A DNA stretch of 64,000 bases from UBA7672 sp965279085. Its GTDB lineage: Bacteria; Pseudomonadota; Alphaproteobacteria; Caulobacterales; Hyphomonadaceae. Each line of letters begins with the position of its first letter. Within the stretch, counting starts at the first letter, position 1. This document shows positions 1 through 9,488 of this stretch, one piece after another. The notes beneath the pieces were generated by a model. The model saw only the letters and a list, made by a program, of their open reading frames with translations, did no database searches and had not been told where the DNA came from. The stretch covers positions 1,240,001-1,304,000 of the forward strand of contig OZ257149.1 of the NCBI GenBank assembly GCA_965279085.1, read 5' to 3'. Both the position numbers and the translations under genes were made by a program.

Positions 1-79
1 GGGACGGAACGGCGGCCGCGCGAACTCCGGCATCCTCACAATCCCTGCTGGACTTGCGCGCCGCCGTTTCGGGCCGCCG

Positions 80-1498
80 CTACTTCTCGAAAAGCCGAGC
101 GTAGGTCTGGCGCAGGACATTCTTCTGCACCTTGCCCATCGCATTGCGCGGCAGGTCGGCCACGAAGATCACGCGCTTGGGCGCCTTGAAGGCGGCGAGC
201 TGTTCGCGTGCGGCGGCGATGATGGCGGCTTCATCGCCCCGGCCCGTGCAGATGGCGGCGACGCCTTCGCCGAAATCCGGGTGCGGCAGGCCGATGACGG
301 CGCTTTCGGTGATGCCGGGAAGCTCGTCGAGCAGGAGCTCGATTTCCTTCGGATAGACGTTGTAGCCGCCGGAGATGATCAGGTCCTTGGCGCGGCCGGA
401 GATCCAGACGCGCCCGTCCGGATCGACGCGGCCGACATCGCCGGTGATGAAGAAGCCGTCCGTCGTGAATTCCTCGGCCGTCTTTTCGGGCATGCGCCAG
501 TAGGCGGAGAAGACACTAGGCCCGCGGATCTGGATGACGCCTGTCTCCTCGCCGCCTCCAATGCGCAGCTCTACGCCGGGAAGCGGGAAGCCGACGCCGC
601 CGGCGATGCGGTCGCCCTGCAGCGGGTTGGTGGTGATGATCACTGCTTCGCTCATGCCATAGCGCTCGAGAATGCGCTGGCCGGTGCGCTGCTCGAACTC
701 AGCGAAGGTGGAGGGCAGCAGCGGCGCGGAGCCGGAGATGAAGACGCGCACGTTGGGAGCGCTTTCCTTCGTGAAGGCGGGGTTGGCGAGGAGGCGCGTG
801 TAGAAGGTGGGCACGCCCATCATGACGGTGGCGCGCTTGAGGCCGGCGAGAACGTCGGCGTCGGTGAATTTCGGCAGCCAGATCATCGGCGCGCCCGAGA
901 GAAGCGCGCAGTGGAGCGCTACGAACAGGCCATGGACGTGGAAGACCGGCAGAGCGTGGAGCAGAATGTCCTTCGGCGTGAATCCCCAAGCGGCGTGGAG
1001 CGCCAACGCGTTCTCGGCGAGATTGCGATGGCTGAGCATCGCTCCTTTCGAACGGCCCGTCGTGCCGCTGGTGTAGATCAGCGATGCGAGGTCGCCGCCT
1101 TCGCGTGAGATGGCTTGGGCCAGCGGTTCGTATCTGGCTGCTTCGCGCACGAAGACCGGAGGGTCGGTGACGAACACTTTCGGTTCAGCGTCCTGCAGGA
1201 AGTAATCGATCTCGGATTTAGTGTAGGCGGAGTTGAGCGGCACGAAGACGGCGCCGGCCATCAGGACGCCGAGATAGATCATGATGACTTCCGGCGACTT
1301 CTCCGCCTGCAGCACGATGCGGTCGCCCGGCTTCACGCCCTCCGCGATGAGGCGCGCGGCCACGTGCGAGGCGCCTGCTTCGAGCGCGCCGTAGCTGATC
1401 TCCAATCCATCCGCGAGGATGAAGCACGGCGCGGCGCGGTTCGCGGAGAAGCGCGAAACCAGGAGGTCGTACAGGCTTGCCGGCATCGCCACCTTCAC
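80..1498 (-). CDS. matB: Malonyl-CoA synthetase-like acyl-CoA ligase
   Basis: Predicted 472-residue ANL-superfamily ligase that activates a carboxylate with ATP and CoA, most likely malonate or methylmalonate, in the cytoplasm. Visible motifs in order: the AMP-binding loop YTSGTTGRSKGAMLSH, the ERYGMSE adenylate-binding motif, the hinge region GYNVYPKEIE, and the C-terminal catalytic lysine in PRNAMGKVQKN. The N-terminal segment around PLNSAYTKSEIDYFLQDAEP resembles MatB proteins more than long-chain acyl-CoA synthetases, and the length is slightly short of the usual 500. The second Met (MPASL) is an alternative start. No malonate decarboxylase or transporter gene lies beside it, so the substrate is inferred from similarity only; another short-chain acyl-CoA synthetase is possible. 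Confidence 0.72.
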   Translation of the reverse strand: MKVAMPASLYDLLVSRFSANRAAPCFILADGLEISYGALEAGASHVAARLIAEGVKPGDRIVLQAEKSPEVIMIYLGVLMAGAVFVPLNSAYTKSEIDYFLQDAEPKVFVTDPPVFVREAARYEPLAQAISREGGDLASLIYTSGTTGRSKGAMLSHRNLAENALALHAAWGFTPKDILLHALPVFHVHGLFVALHCALLSGAPMIWLPKFTDADVLAGLKRATVMMGVPTFYTRLLANPAFTKESAPNVRVFISGSAPLLPSTFAEFEQRTGQRILERYGMSEAVIITTNPLQGDRIAGGVGFPLPGVELRIGGGEETGVIQIRGPSVFSAYWRMPEKTAEEFTTDGFFITGDVGRVDPDGRVWISGRAKDLIISGGYNVYPKEIELLLDELPGITESAVIGLPHPDFGEGVAAICTGRGDEAAIIAAAREQLAAFKAPKRVIFVADLPRNAMGKVQKNVLRQTYARLFEK

Positions 1499-1525
1499 AG
1501 AACAGCCAGGATGGTCGGACGTCGC

Positions 1526-1615
1526 TGGCGGAGAGGATGAGATTCGAACTCACGAAGGGGTTACCCCCTTACGCCCTTAGCAGGGGCGCGCCTTCGACCA
1601 CTCGGCCACCTCTCC
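1526..1615 (-). tRNA. tRNA-Ser (anticodon GCU)
   Basis: Read on the minus strand, a 7-bp acceptor stem GGAGAGG/CCTCTCC closes a cloverleaf with an extended variable arm, a T-loop GTTCGAATC and discriminator G. The anticodon loop reads CTGCTAA, giving anticodon GCU for AGC/AGU serine codons. The CCA end is encoded (tgg at 1526-1528 on plus). The long variable arm is the expected class II serine feature. Confidence 0.96.
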
Positions 1616-1696
1616 GCGTCTCAGCGAGGGGCCTTCCTACCGGGATTTGGGGCAGGCGCAAGCCTGAGCGGAAAATCAGGAAAAGACGGGCTTTTT

Positions 1697-3190
1697 CTAG
1701 CGGATTTTCGTGTCGCCGGACCGTGCTTTCAGGACGGCGCCGTCTTCCGGCGTGATGAAGCGCTGGGCGACGAGTTCGTCGGTGCGCTTGCGAAACGCGT
1801 CCTCATAAGCGGCCTGGCTGGGATAGAGCCCGGCGAGCTTTTCGGCGGTGAACGGGATTTCGTGGCCGGCGATCCGGCAGAAGGACTGGCCGGTGGAATT
1901 GCCGTTCCACGTCGAGGTCGGCACATCCATCATCGGCGAGCGGATGCCGCCCTTCACATTGCCATGAACATCCAGCACGCCCTTGCCGTCGACGACCTCG
2001 ATGTTCTGCGACGGCGGCGGCGGCACGTCGTGTTCCACCCAAGCTTTCAGGTTGCGGTAGATGGCGTTGAACGCGACCGAGCTTGGAAAGCGGCTGCGCT
2101 TGCCCTGGTCGCAGTCGAACGGCGGCGGCGTGCGGCCGCCTTTGATGATGTCTTCCGAGCGCGCGGCGAACCAGAGTTCATCCGGCGTCGCGTGGCCTGC
2201 GCCTGCGATGTCGTAGTGGCGATACTGGTCCGGCGCCGTGTCGCTGTCTTCACGGCGGTTGGGCGCCCAGCCGAGATAGTCGGACTGGCTCATGACGTGG
2301 ATCACGGGCGTGCCTGCGTTGCGGATGGCGCGGCGGGGATCGCCTCCCTGCGGGCGCTGTCCGCACTGGCTGATGGGCGAGGGTCCGCCGAGCATGGAGA
2401 CGATGTAGCCGTCGAAGGGCGACTTGCCGTGCCTTGCGACGACCAGCGGCTGGATCGCGTTGATGTAGGTGAACAGGAAGCCGCCGGTCTGCGAATAGCC
2501 CCAACCATAGAGGCGTTCGGCGCGTGAGCCGCCTTCGCCATAGCGGAACGGGTTCGAGGCGTCGGTGGAGCGCAGCCATTGCGCGACTTGCGTGTGGATG
2601 TCCCAGACTAGGCCGTTCTCGGTCGCCTTGGTTGTGTCGCCCTGCACCGTGCAGTTACGCGGATCGCTCTCTGGCAGCGGGTTGGCCCAGTTGATCGGCG
2701 CATAGCGCGCGGGATCGAACTGTTTCAGCGTGACGACCGCGATGGGCTTGGCGGTGATGCCGACCCAGGCGTCGCCCTGCCGGATGAACTCGTCATGGTG
2801 GATGGCCCAGCCGATGTTGAGATCGAACATGTTCGACGGGTTGAGCATCTCGACCACGATGCGGCCCGAGAAGCGCGACTTCGATGCTGGGCGGCGGACG
2901 AGGACGCGCGTGGTGTAGGGCGCATCGGGCGAGACGATCACAGCCCCGGTCGCGGGCCAGTCATAGACGTTGGCCGTGCCGGAGACGAAGAACTCCTCCT
3001 CGACATAGCCCTGCGTGGCGAGGTCTTCGGGGCGAAGCGTGTACGCCGCGCCGCCGAAGGCGTGGCTCGCTTCCGATTGCGCGATCGGGCCGACGACGTT
3101 GGTTAGTGGAGATGGACGGGAGGGGACGGGCGAGGAGACGCAGGACGTCATGAGCAGGGCTCCTGCCAGCGCCAAGATCCTGAAAGCCAT
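1697..3190 (-). CDS. Secreted/lipoprotein alpha/beta hydrolase domain protein
   Basis: About 497 residues when started at MAFRILALAG, chosen because GGAGGG lies just upstream; an in-frame start nine codons earlier is less likely. The N terminus carries a lipoprotein signal ending in the lipobox LLMTSC, so the protein is probably membrane-anchored in the periplasm. The body matches the large alpha/beta hydrolase domain family (PF20091-like), with a nucleophile elbow GYSQTGG and a candidate catalytic histidine in AGAGHATPDE. The substrate is unknown; members are annotated as esterases or left uncharacterised. It follows the glycerol transporter operon on the same strand, separated by a long palindromic repeat, so cotranscription is doubtful. 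Confidence 0.75.
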   Translation of the reverse strand: MAFRILALAGALLMTSCVSSPVPSRPSPLTNVVGPIAQSEASHAFGGAAYTLRPEDLATQGYVEEEFFVSGTANVYDWPATGAVIVSPDAPYTTRVLVRRPASKSRFSGRIVVEMLNPSNMFDLNIGWAIHHDEFIRQGDAWVGITAKPIAVVTLKQFDPARYAPINWANPLPESDPRNCTVQGDTTKATENGLVWDIHTQVAQWLRSTDASNPFRYGEGGSRAERLYGWGYSQTGGFLFTYINAIQPLVVARHGKSPFDGYIVSMLGGPSPISQCGQRPQGGDPRRAIRNAGTPVIHVMSQSDYLGWAPNRREDSDTAPDQYRHYDIAGAGHATPDELWFAARSEDIIKGGRTPPPFDCDQGKRSRFPSSVAFNAIYRNLKAWVEHDVPPPPSQNIEVVDGKGVLDVHGNVKGGIRSPMMDVPTSTWNGNSTGQSFCRIAGHEIPFTAEKLAGLYPSQAAYEDAFRKRTDELVAQRFITPEDGAVLKARSGDTKIR

Positions 3191-3219
3191 CCCGCCCTCC
3201 GTCTTCAGTTCGTGCATTC

Positions 3220-3336
3220 GCCCTCGTCCTTCGAGACGAGCCCTTCGGGCTCTCCTCAGGATGAGGGCTAAACCACCACCGGACCTTTAGCCCTCATCCT
3301 GAGGAGCCGCGGAGCGGCGTCTCGAAGGACGAGGGC
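3220..3336. repeat. Long inverted intergenic repeat (REP-like)
   Basis: Two arms of about 51-53 bases (3220-3272 and 3286-3336) are inverted copies separated by about 13 bases. Conserved outer segments are gccctcgtccttcgagacg and ctcctcaggatgagggct; the inner loop differs (agcccttcgggct versus a gccgcggagcggc type). The motif set is typical of mobile palindromic elements in alphaproteobacteria. It sits directly downstream of glpV and upstream of the hydrolase gene, so it may end transcription of the glycerol operon. Confidence 0.85.
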
Positions 3337-3343
3337 GTAGTCG

Positions 3344-5098
3344 CTACTGCTGCCAGCTCTTGATCAGCGTGTCGTAGTCGATGGTTTCCGGCGTCGGATC
3401 TTCGTTGGCGAGTTTCGGCTCCGGAGCGCCCGGACGGTCGAACCACACTTGCGGCGCTTCTTCCGGGTTCAGTTTCGGGCCGATGTCGCCCTGGACGCCC
3501 TGTTCCTCTAGGCGAGCGAGCACGTCTTCCTGTGCCTTGCAGAGCGCATCCATCGCCTGTTGTGGCGTCTTGGAGCCAGCGGCGGCGTCGCCGATGTTCT
3601 GCCACCACAGCGCCGACAGCTTCGGATAGTCCGGGATGTTAGTGCCCGTAGGCGACCACTGCGTGCGGGCCGGCGAGCGGTAGAACTCGACGAGACCGCC
3701 GAGTTTCGGCGCGCGTTCCGTGAAGCTTGGATGCTGGATCGTGCTTTCGCGGATGAAGGTGAGCCCGGTGTGGCTCTTCTTCAGGTCGACCGTCTTCGAC
3801 GTGACGAACTGGGCGTACAGCCATGCAGCCTTGGCGCGATCAGCCGGCGTGTTCGACATCAGCGTCCACGAGCCGGCATCTTGGTAGCCGAGCTTCTGGC
3901 CCTGCTTCCAGTAAGCGCCATGCGGCGAGGGCGCGACGCGCCATTTCGGCGTGCCATCCGCGTTCACGACCGGCAGCCCCTCTTTCACCATGTCGGCGGT
4001 GAAGGTGGTGTACCAGAACATCTGCTGCGCGATCTCGCCTGCGGCCGGCACGGGGCCGGATTCCGAGAACGTCATGCCCTGGGCTGCGGGCGGCGCGTAC
4101 TTCTTCATCCAGTCGAGATACTTGGTGATCGAGTACACGGCAGCAGGGCCGTTGGTGTCGCCACCACGCGCGACGCACGAACCAACGGGACGCGAATTCT
4201 CGTCGACGCGGATGCCCCACTCATCGACCGGCAGGCCGTTGGGTCCGCCATTGGTGACGTCGCCATTGCCGGCCATCGAGAGCCACGCATCGGTGAAGCG
4301 CCAGCCGAGCGACGGGTCTTTCTTGCCGTAGTCCATGTGGCCGTAGACTTTCTTCCCGCCGATATCGCGGCCGGTGAAGAATTCGGCGATGTCTTCGTAC
4401 GCGCTCCAGTTCACGGGGACGCCGAGGTCGTAGCCGTACTTGGCCTTGAAGTCGGCCTTGTTCTTCGCGTCGGTGAACCAGTCGTAGCGGAACCAGTAGA
4501 GGTTCGCGAACTGCTGGTCGGGAAGCTGATACAGCTTCTTGTCGGGGCCAGTGGTGAACGATGCACCGATGAAGTCGGGAAGGTCGAGCGTGGGCGAAGT
4601 GACGTCCTTGCCCTCGTTCGCCATCCAGTCGGTCAGGTCGCGCACCTGCTTGTAGCGCCAGTGCGTGCCGATCAGATCCGAGTCGTTGATGTAGGCGTCG
4701 TAGATGTTCTCGCCCGACTGCATCTGGCGCTGAAGGCGGTCGACGACATCGCCCTCGCCAATCAGGTCGTGCGTGATCTTGATGCCGGTGATGGCGGTAA
4801 AGGCCGGGGCGAGCACTTTCGATTCATACTCGTGCGTGGCGATCGACTCGGAGACGACATTGATCTCCATGCCCTGGAACGGCGCGGCGGCCGTGGCGTA
4901 CCAGTTGAGCTCCGCTTCCTGTCCGGCGCGGTCGAGGACCGACAACTCCTTGATCTCGCCATCGAGGAATTTCGCGATCTCCGCGGCGGCGTTGGGATTG
5001 GGGGCCTTGTTGGCGCCTTGCTCGGGACCGCAGGCAGCCAGCGCAAGGGCCGAAGCCATGCCAAGCCCCAGCGCATACGTGCGCAACGTCGATCGCAT
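3344..5098 (-). CDS. glpV: Glycerol ABC transporter substrate-binding protein
   Basis: 584-residue periplasmic solute-binding protein of the extracellular family 1 type. The N terminus is a lipoprotein-like signal with lipobox ALAACG, so it may be anchored to the inner membrane. Length and sequence, including the conserved stretch LYQLPDQQFANLYWFRYDWF, match GlpV binding proteins of the glycerol importer described in Rhizobium leguminosarum. GGAGG lies at the right distance from the ATG. It is the last gene of the minus-strand operon, 45 bases after the DUF2160 gene, and presumably delivers glycerol or a related polyol to GlpP-GlpQ. Substrate assignment rests on family and operon order; no glpK, glpD or glpR is adjacent. 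Confidence 0.88.
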   Translation of the reverse strand: MRSTLRTYALGLGMASALALAACGPEQGANKAPNPNAAAEIAKFLDGEIKELSVLDRAGQEAELNWYATAAAPFQGMEINVVSESIATHEYESKVLAPAFTAITGIKITHDLIGEGDVVDRLQRQMQSGENIYDAYINDSDLIGTHWRYKQVRDLTDWMANEGKDVTSPTLDLPDFIGASFTTGPDKKLYQLPDQQFANLYWFRYDWFTDAKNKADFKAKYGYDLGVPVNWSAYEDIAEFFTGRDIGGKKVYGHMDYGKKDPSLGWRFTDAWLSMAGNGDVTNGGPNGLPVDEWGIRVDENSRPVGSCVARGGDTNGPAAVYSITKYLDWMKKYAPPAAQGMTFSESGPVPAAGEIAQQMFWYTTFTADMVKEGLPVVNADGTPKWRVAPSPHGAYWKQGQKLGYQDAGSWTLMSNTPADRAKAAWLYAQFVTSKTVDLKKSHTGLTFIRESTIQHPSFTERAPKLGGLVEFYRSPARTQWSPTGTNIPDYPKLSALWWQNIGDAAAGSKTPQQAMDALCKAQEDVLARLEEQGVQGDIGPKLNPEEAPQVWFDRPGAPEPKLANEDPTPETIDYDTLIKSWQQ

Positions 5099-5143
5099 GA
5101 AGTCCTCCCTGCGGGGCTCTAGCGGCCCCGGAATCTCGAAGGA

Positions 5144-5431
5144 TCAAGCAAACCGGAAAACGAGGGCGGCGTAAACCACTGAAGCAATGGTGGCGCCCCA
5201 CAGCGGCAGGCCAGCGGGCGCAAGCCCGATCCATGCCAAGTGGATGAAAGCCGAGCCGAGCAGGCTGAGGAATAGCCGGTCGCCCCGCTGCGTCGCGATG
5301 CCCAGAATGCCCACACGCGGCTCATTGCGAGGAACCAGCCGGTGCACGATGCCCGCCGTCAGCAGGATTGCCGCGATCGCGATGAAGAACAGCGCGGTCG
5401 GCAGCGTCCATCCCATCCAGTTGGCGTTCAT
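5144..5431 (-). CDS. DUF2160 small membrane protein of glycerol transporter
   Basis: 95 residues with about three hydrophobic segments. It matches the DUF2160 family of predicted small integral membrane proteins, shown by the segments GWTLPTALFFIAIAAILL and RGDRLFLSLLGSAFIHLAW. This family is a regular partner of glpSTPQV glycerol ABC operons (sometimes called glpU), although its role is not established. Its ATG overlaps the stop of the preceding small membrane gene (ATGA), implying translational coupling, and glpV follows 45 bases later. Confidence 0.85.
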   Translation of the reverse strand: MNANWMGWTLPTALFFIAIAAILLTAGIVHRLVPRNEPRVGILGIATQRGDRLFLSLLGSAFIHLAWIGLAPAGLPLWGATIASVVYAALVFRFA

Positions 5432-5652
5432 GTGGGCTTGCTCCGCAGCAGCCTGGCGCCCTTCGCCTGCAGCCAGATCCCCGCGAGGATGGCAGCGACC
5501 CCAAGCCCGATGGCGACCATGGCCCCGATCCTGACGTTGAGGAAGTAGAACACCATCGCCAGCCCACCGCCGAAGATCATCCCGCCCATGACCAGGCCCA
5601 TGCCGGTCATGAACAGCGTCTGTCCCTTCTTCTGTTCCGGCGTGGCGGTCAT
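5428..5652 (-). CDS. Small two-TM membrane protein in glp operon
   Basis: 74 residues with two strongly hydrophobic segments (roughly residues 13-37 and 42-62) and a basic C terminus. No family is recognised. It starts 9 bases after the stop of the 105-residue membrane protein upstream and its stop overlaps the DUF2160 start by 4 bases, so it is very likely translated as part of the glycerol transporter operon. Function unknown; it could be an accessory or assembly factor of the importer, or a passenger. Confidence 0.65.
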   Translation of the reverse strand: MTATPEQKKGQTLFMTGMGLVMGGMIFGGGLAMVFYFLNVRIGAMVAIGLGVAAILAGIWLQAKGARLLRSKPT

Positions 5653-5661
5653 GCGGTCAGC

Positions 5662-5979
5662 TTACCCAAGCTTCTTCGCCTGCCTCGATACAAGATAAGC
5701 GCCGAGGAATGAAGCCACACAGGCAACGACGCAAGCCAGCAGCACGATCTGACGCGCTTCGTACACGGATGCGCCGCCCGGGACATACATCGCCACCAGC
5801 CACATGCCTGAGAAAAGCGCGAGACAGACGCCGACCGCGAGCAGCATCCAGATGCCGATCCGGCGCCGCAAAGCTGTCTTCGCGGTCAAGCCAACAAGCG
5901 CGCCGCCAATGCTGACGAGCGCCGCACTGACGAGGAAGACGGCCGACTCCAGGGACATGACATACGGGACGATGTCCAT
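5662..5979 (-). CDS. Small four-TM membrane protein in glp operon
   Basis: 105 residues with about three or four hydrophobic segments and a basic tail SRQAKKLG. No recognised domain. The first ATG has only a weak purine-rich site upstream; MSLESAV at codon 8 is an alternative. It lies 24 bases after the 84-residue membrane gene and 9 bases before the 74-residue one, all on the same strand inside the glycerol ABC operon. Function unknown. Confidence 0.6.
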   Translation of the reverse strand: MDIVPYVMSLESAVFLVSAALVSIGGALVGLTAKTALRRRIGIWMLLAVGVCLALFSGMWLVAMYVPGGASVYEARQIVLLACVVACVASFLGAYLVSRQAKKLG

Positions 5980-6003
5980 GACGGCCGGCCGCCGTTCCTG
6001 TCG

Positions 6004-6258
6004 CTATGGGGCGCCGCGTGCGTCCCTGATCTTGTTGAAGCCCCAGAAGAACAGACCCGCCCCGATCAGGAGCGATAGCCAGGCGAGCGACGAAATCGGC
6101 CCGCCGACAATTCCTAGAAAGAGTACGTTGAGGATCATCGACAGCACGATGCCGGCGACGCCGAGGCCGCCGAGAACGGCGCCGATCAGCGTCAGCTTCT
6201 TGCCGAGCGCGCGGTCACGCGCCGCGATTCCTTCGGGAGGGGTGTATGCACTGGCCAT
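6004..6258 (-). CDS. Small two-TM membrane protein in glp operon
   Basis: 84 residues: a charged N terminus (RDRALGKKLT) followed by two hydrophobic segments with Gly-rich turns. A good ribosome site (AGGAG) precedes the ATG. No family recognised. The 129-base gap to the MmcQ/YjbR gene upstream is the largest in this operon and could hold an internal promoter, so this gene and the following small membrane genes may also be transcribed separately. Function unknown. Confidence 0.62.
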   Translation of the reverse strand: MASAYTPPEGIAARDRALGKKLTLIGAVLGGLGVAGIVLSMILNVLFLGIVGGPISSLAWLSLLIGAGLFFWGFNKIRDARGAP

Positions 6259-6387
6259 GTTTTTCTCCTGGCTCTGTATGCTTGCGTTTCTACTCGTATC
6301 GCGTCCCGCCCCTTGTGCCGTCAGGGTGGTGACACCGGTAGAATAGCACGGCTGGCCCGGAAATCAGCCCCGCCAGAAGGCCCGGAT

Positions 6388-6741
6388 TCACGGGCTTTCA
6401 GACCCCTTGGCCGCCACATAAGGCCCCCAGACCTTCTTCGGCACGATGGTCGTCCACGCATCGGTGACGAGGCTCTCGATCTCCGCCTTCGTCAGCGCCT
6501 TGATGTCCACATAGCTCCAGACCATCGACCCCGCGCGATAGGGCTGGAACACGTTCGGCCGCGCCTCGAACAGCAATTCCTGACGCGGTTTCGGCAGCTT
6601 GAAGATCCAGCGCTCGTGCGGCTTCCAGAACAGCACGAACGTCTTCTTGCCGACGTTGAACCAGGCGCCGCCGTGCGAATCCAGTTCCTCGGCGCCCGGA
6701 AGCTTCAGTGCAGCGCGGCGGATGTCAGCGAGCGTGGCCAC
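6388..6741 (-). CDS. MmcQ/YjbR family protein
   Basis: 117 residues, the normal length for the MmcQ/YjbR fold (CyaY-like, often called DNA-binding but biochemically unclear). Family hallmarks are visible: an N-terminal helix with ALKLPGAEE, the strand-turn HGGAWFNVGKKTFVLFWK, and the C-terminal helix LVTDAWTTIVPKKV. Its ATG lies one base from the glpQ stop, so it is cotranscribed with the glycerol permease genes. Its place there is unusual and may be incidental; regulation of the operon is one possibility but is not shown. Confidence 0.82.
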   Translation of the reverse strand: MATLADIRRAALKLPGAEELDSHGGAWFNVGKKTFVLFWKPHERWIFKLPKPRQELLFEARPNVFQPYRAGSMVWSYVDIKALTKAEIESLVTDAWTTIVPKKVWGPYVAAKGSESP

Positions 6742-6742
6742 G

Positions 6743-7548
<806 letters not shown>

Positions 7549-7552
<4 letters not shown>

Positions 7553-8406
7553 TGGCCGCCCTCCTGTTTCGTGGGCTCGGAATCTCCGCGCGTCATCACC
7601 GCATAGAACACCCAGCTGATCGCCAGGATGATCAGGAAGAAGATGATCGACATGGCCGACGCCCAGCCCAGCTCCTCGCTCTTCTGTTCAAGCTCGATGG
7701 AGAGGAAGGCAGGGTCGCCCCCCGTCACGCGGAAAGGCTCGGCGAAGATCATCAGCGAGTCCATGAAGCGCAGCAGAATGGCGATGGTCAGCACGCGCCC
7801 CAGCTTCGGTAGCTGGATGTAGCGGAACACCGCCCATTTCGAGGCGCCATCGATCCGCGCCGCCTGATAATAGGCGTCAGGAATTGAAACGAGCCCGGCA
7901 TAGGCCAGCAGCGTGACGAGGCTGGTCCAGTGCCAGACATCCATCAGGATCAGCGTGCCCCATGTATCCACAGGGTCGCCGACATAGTTGTAGCCGAAGT
8001 CCTTCAGCATCACGCCAAGCAGGCCGATATCGACCCGGCCGAACATCTGCCAGATCATGCCCACGACATACCATGGGATCAGCAACGGCAGCGCCATCAG
8101 AACGAGACAGGCCGGAACGCCCCAGCCCTTGCGCGGCATGTTCAGCGCGATGAAGACGCCGAGCGGAACCTGGATCGCGAGGATGATCGCGGAGAAGGAG
8201 AGGCTGCGGAACAGCGCGCCCCAGAACTTCTCGTCGTGCAGCACCGTCTCGTACCACTTCGTCCCCATCCAGAAGAACTGGCCGTTGGATGCTTTCTCCT
8301 GCACCGAGAAGTTCACGACCATCATCAGCGGAATGACGGCCGAGATCGCCACCAGCACCAGCACCGGAGCGACCAGGAACCACGCTTTCTGGTTTACGGG
8401 CTTCAT
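7549..8406 (-). CDS. glpP: Glycerol ABC transporter permease (first subunit)
   Basis: 285-residue MalF-like inner-membrane permease with six predicted helices and an EAA-type loop (IPDAYYQAARIDGASKWAVF). It overlaps glpT by 4 bases upstream and glpQ by 4 bases downstream, a typical coupled ABC operon. Together with GlpQ it forms the transmembrane channel that receives substrate from GlpV. Not related to the regulatory GlpP of Gram-positive bacteria. Confidence 0.87.
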
Positions 8407-9485
8407 GACGCTGCTTTCACGGCGGGATCGACGCGCCAGCTGTCGGCGTAAAGATGCACGCCTTTCGGATCGAACGTGATGTGCGGGTCCGCCGGGATTT
8501 CCTCACCCTCCTGCAGCATGACGGCGATCGGATGACCCTGCACCGTCGCGCGAACGATGCGGAACCTGCCGGCATCCTCAACGCGCGTGATGTTCGCGGG
8601 AATCCCAGTCGCCGTGATCTTCACGTATTCAGGCCGCACGCCCAGTTCGAGCTTCGGCTTGCCGAGCAGCTTTGGCTCGCCGGGTAGCGGGACGACGTGC
8701 TCACCGAGCTTCAGGTTCGCGCCGTCGAGCAGCGTCGGGATCACGTTCATTCCAGGCGATCCGATGAAATAGCCGACGAAGGTGTGGCTGGGCCGCTCGA
8801 ACAGATCTTCCGGCGACCCGATCTGCACGATCTCGCCTTCGTACATGACGACGACATTGCTGGCGAAGGTCAGCGCCTCGGTCTGGTCGTGCGTGACGTA
8901 GATCATCGTGTAGGCATAGCGCTTGTGCAGCTCGCGCAGCTGCGCCCGCAGCTCCCATTTCATCTGGGGGTCGATCACGGTCAGCGGCTCGTCGAACAGC
9001 ACGGCGTTGACGTCCGACCGCACCAGCCCGCGGCCCAGCGATATCTTCTGCTTCTCGTCGGCCGACAGTCCGCGCGCCTTGCGGTCGGCCAGCCCTTTCA
9101 GGCCGATGCGGTCGATCACCTCATCGACGCGCGTCTTGATCTCTGCCGTCTTCACGCCGCGATTGCGCAGCGGGAAGGCCAGGTTCTCGCGCACCGTCAT
9201 CGAGTCGTAGATCACGGGAAACTGGAACACCTGCGCGATGTTGCGCTTCTCGGTCGGCAGGTCGGTCACGTCCTCGCCGTCGAACCGCACGCGGCCCTGC
9301 GTCGGTGTGACGAGTCCCGAAATGATGTTGAGCAGCGACGTCTTCCCACAACCCGACGGTCCAAGCAGCGCGTACGCGCCCCCCGTCTCGAACGCCTGGT
9401 TCACATGGCGGATGGCGAAGTCCGATTCCGACTTTGGATCGGGCCCATAGGCATGACGGATTTTGGCAAGGTCGATACGCGCCAT
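8403..9485 (-). CDS. glpT: Glycerol ABC transporter ATPase with degenerate signature
   Basis: 360-residue MalK-type ATPase with C-terminal regulatory (TOBE/MalK_C) domain. Walker A is GPSGCGKT (residues 42-49), Walker B VLFDEP (D165, catalytic E166), and the switch histidine is H199 in VTHDQTEA. The ABC signature is not LSGGQ but LSADE (140-144), and the D-loop reads VIDP. Only the partner GlpS has a normal signature, so the two subunits complement each other: this protein supplies the working Walker A/B and His for one ATP site. It begins 3 bases after the glpS stop. Not the E. coli glycerol-3-phosphate antiporter GlpT. Confidence 0.87.
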   Translation of the reverse strand: MARIDLAKIRHAYGPDPKSESDFAIRHVNQAFETGGAYALLGPSGCGKTSLLNIISGLVTPTQGRVRFDGEDVTDLPTEKRNIAQVFQFPVIYDSMTVRENLAFPLRNRGVKTAEIKTRVDEVIDRIGLKGLADRKARGLSADEKQKISLGRGLVRSDVNAVLFDEPLTVIDPQMKWELRAQLRELHKRYAYTMIYVTHDQTEALTFASNVVVMYEGEIVQIGSPEDLFERPSHTFVGYFIGSPGMNVIPTLLDGANLKLGEHVVPLPGEPKLLGKPKLELGVRPEYVKITATGIPANITRVEDAGRFRIVRATVQGHPIAVMLQEGEEIPADPHITFDPKGVHLYADSWRVDPAVKAAS

Positions 9486-9488
9486 GGT

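Noticed and set aside
3560..5122. Long open frame of 520 codons on plus strand
   Set aside because: It lies antisense to the well-supported glpV gene and its Arg/Glu/Val/Gly-rich translation shows no domain; it is a shadow frame of high-GC coding DNA.
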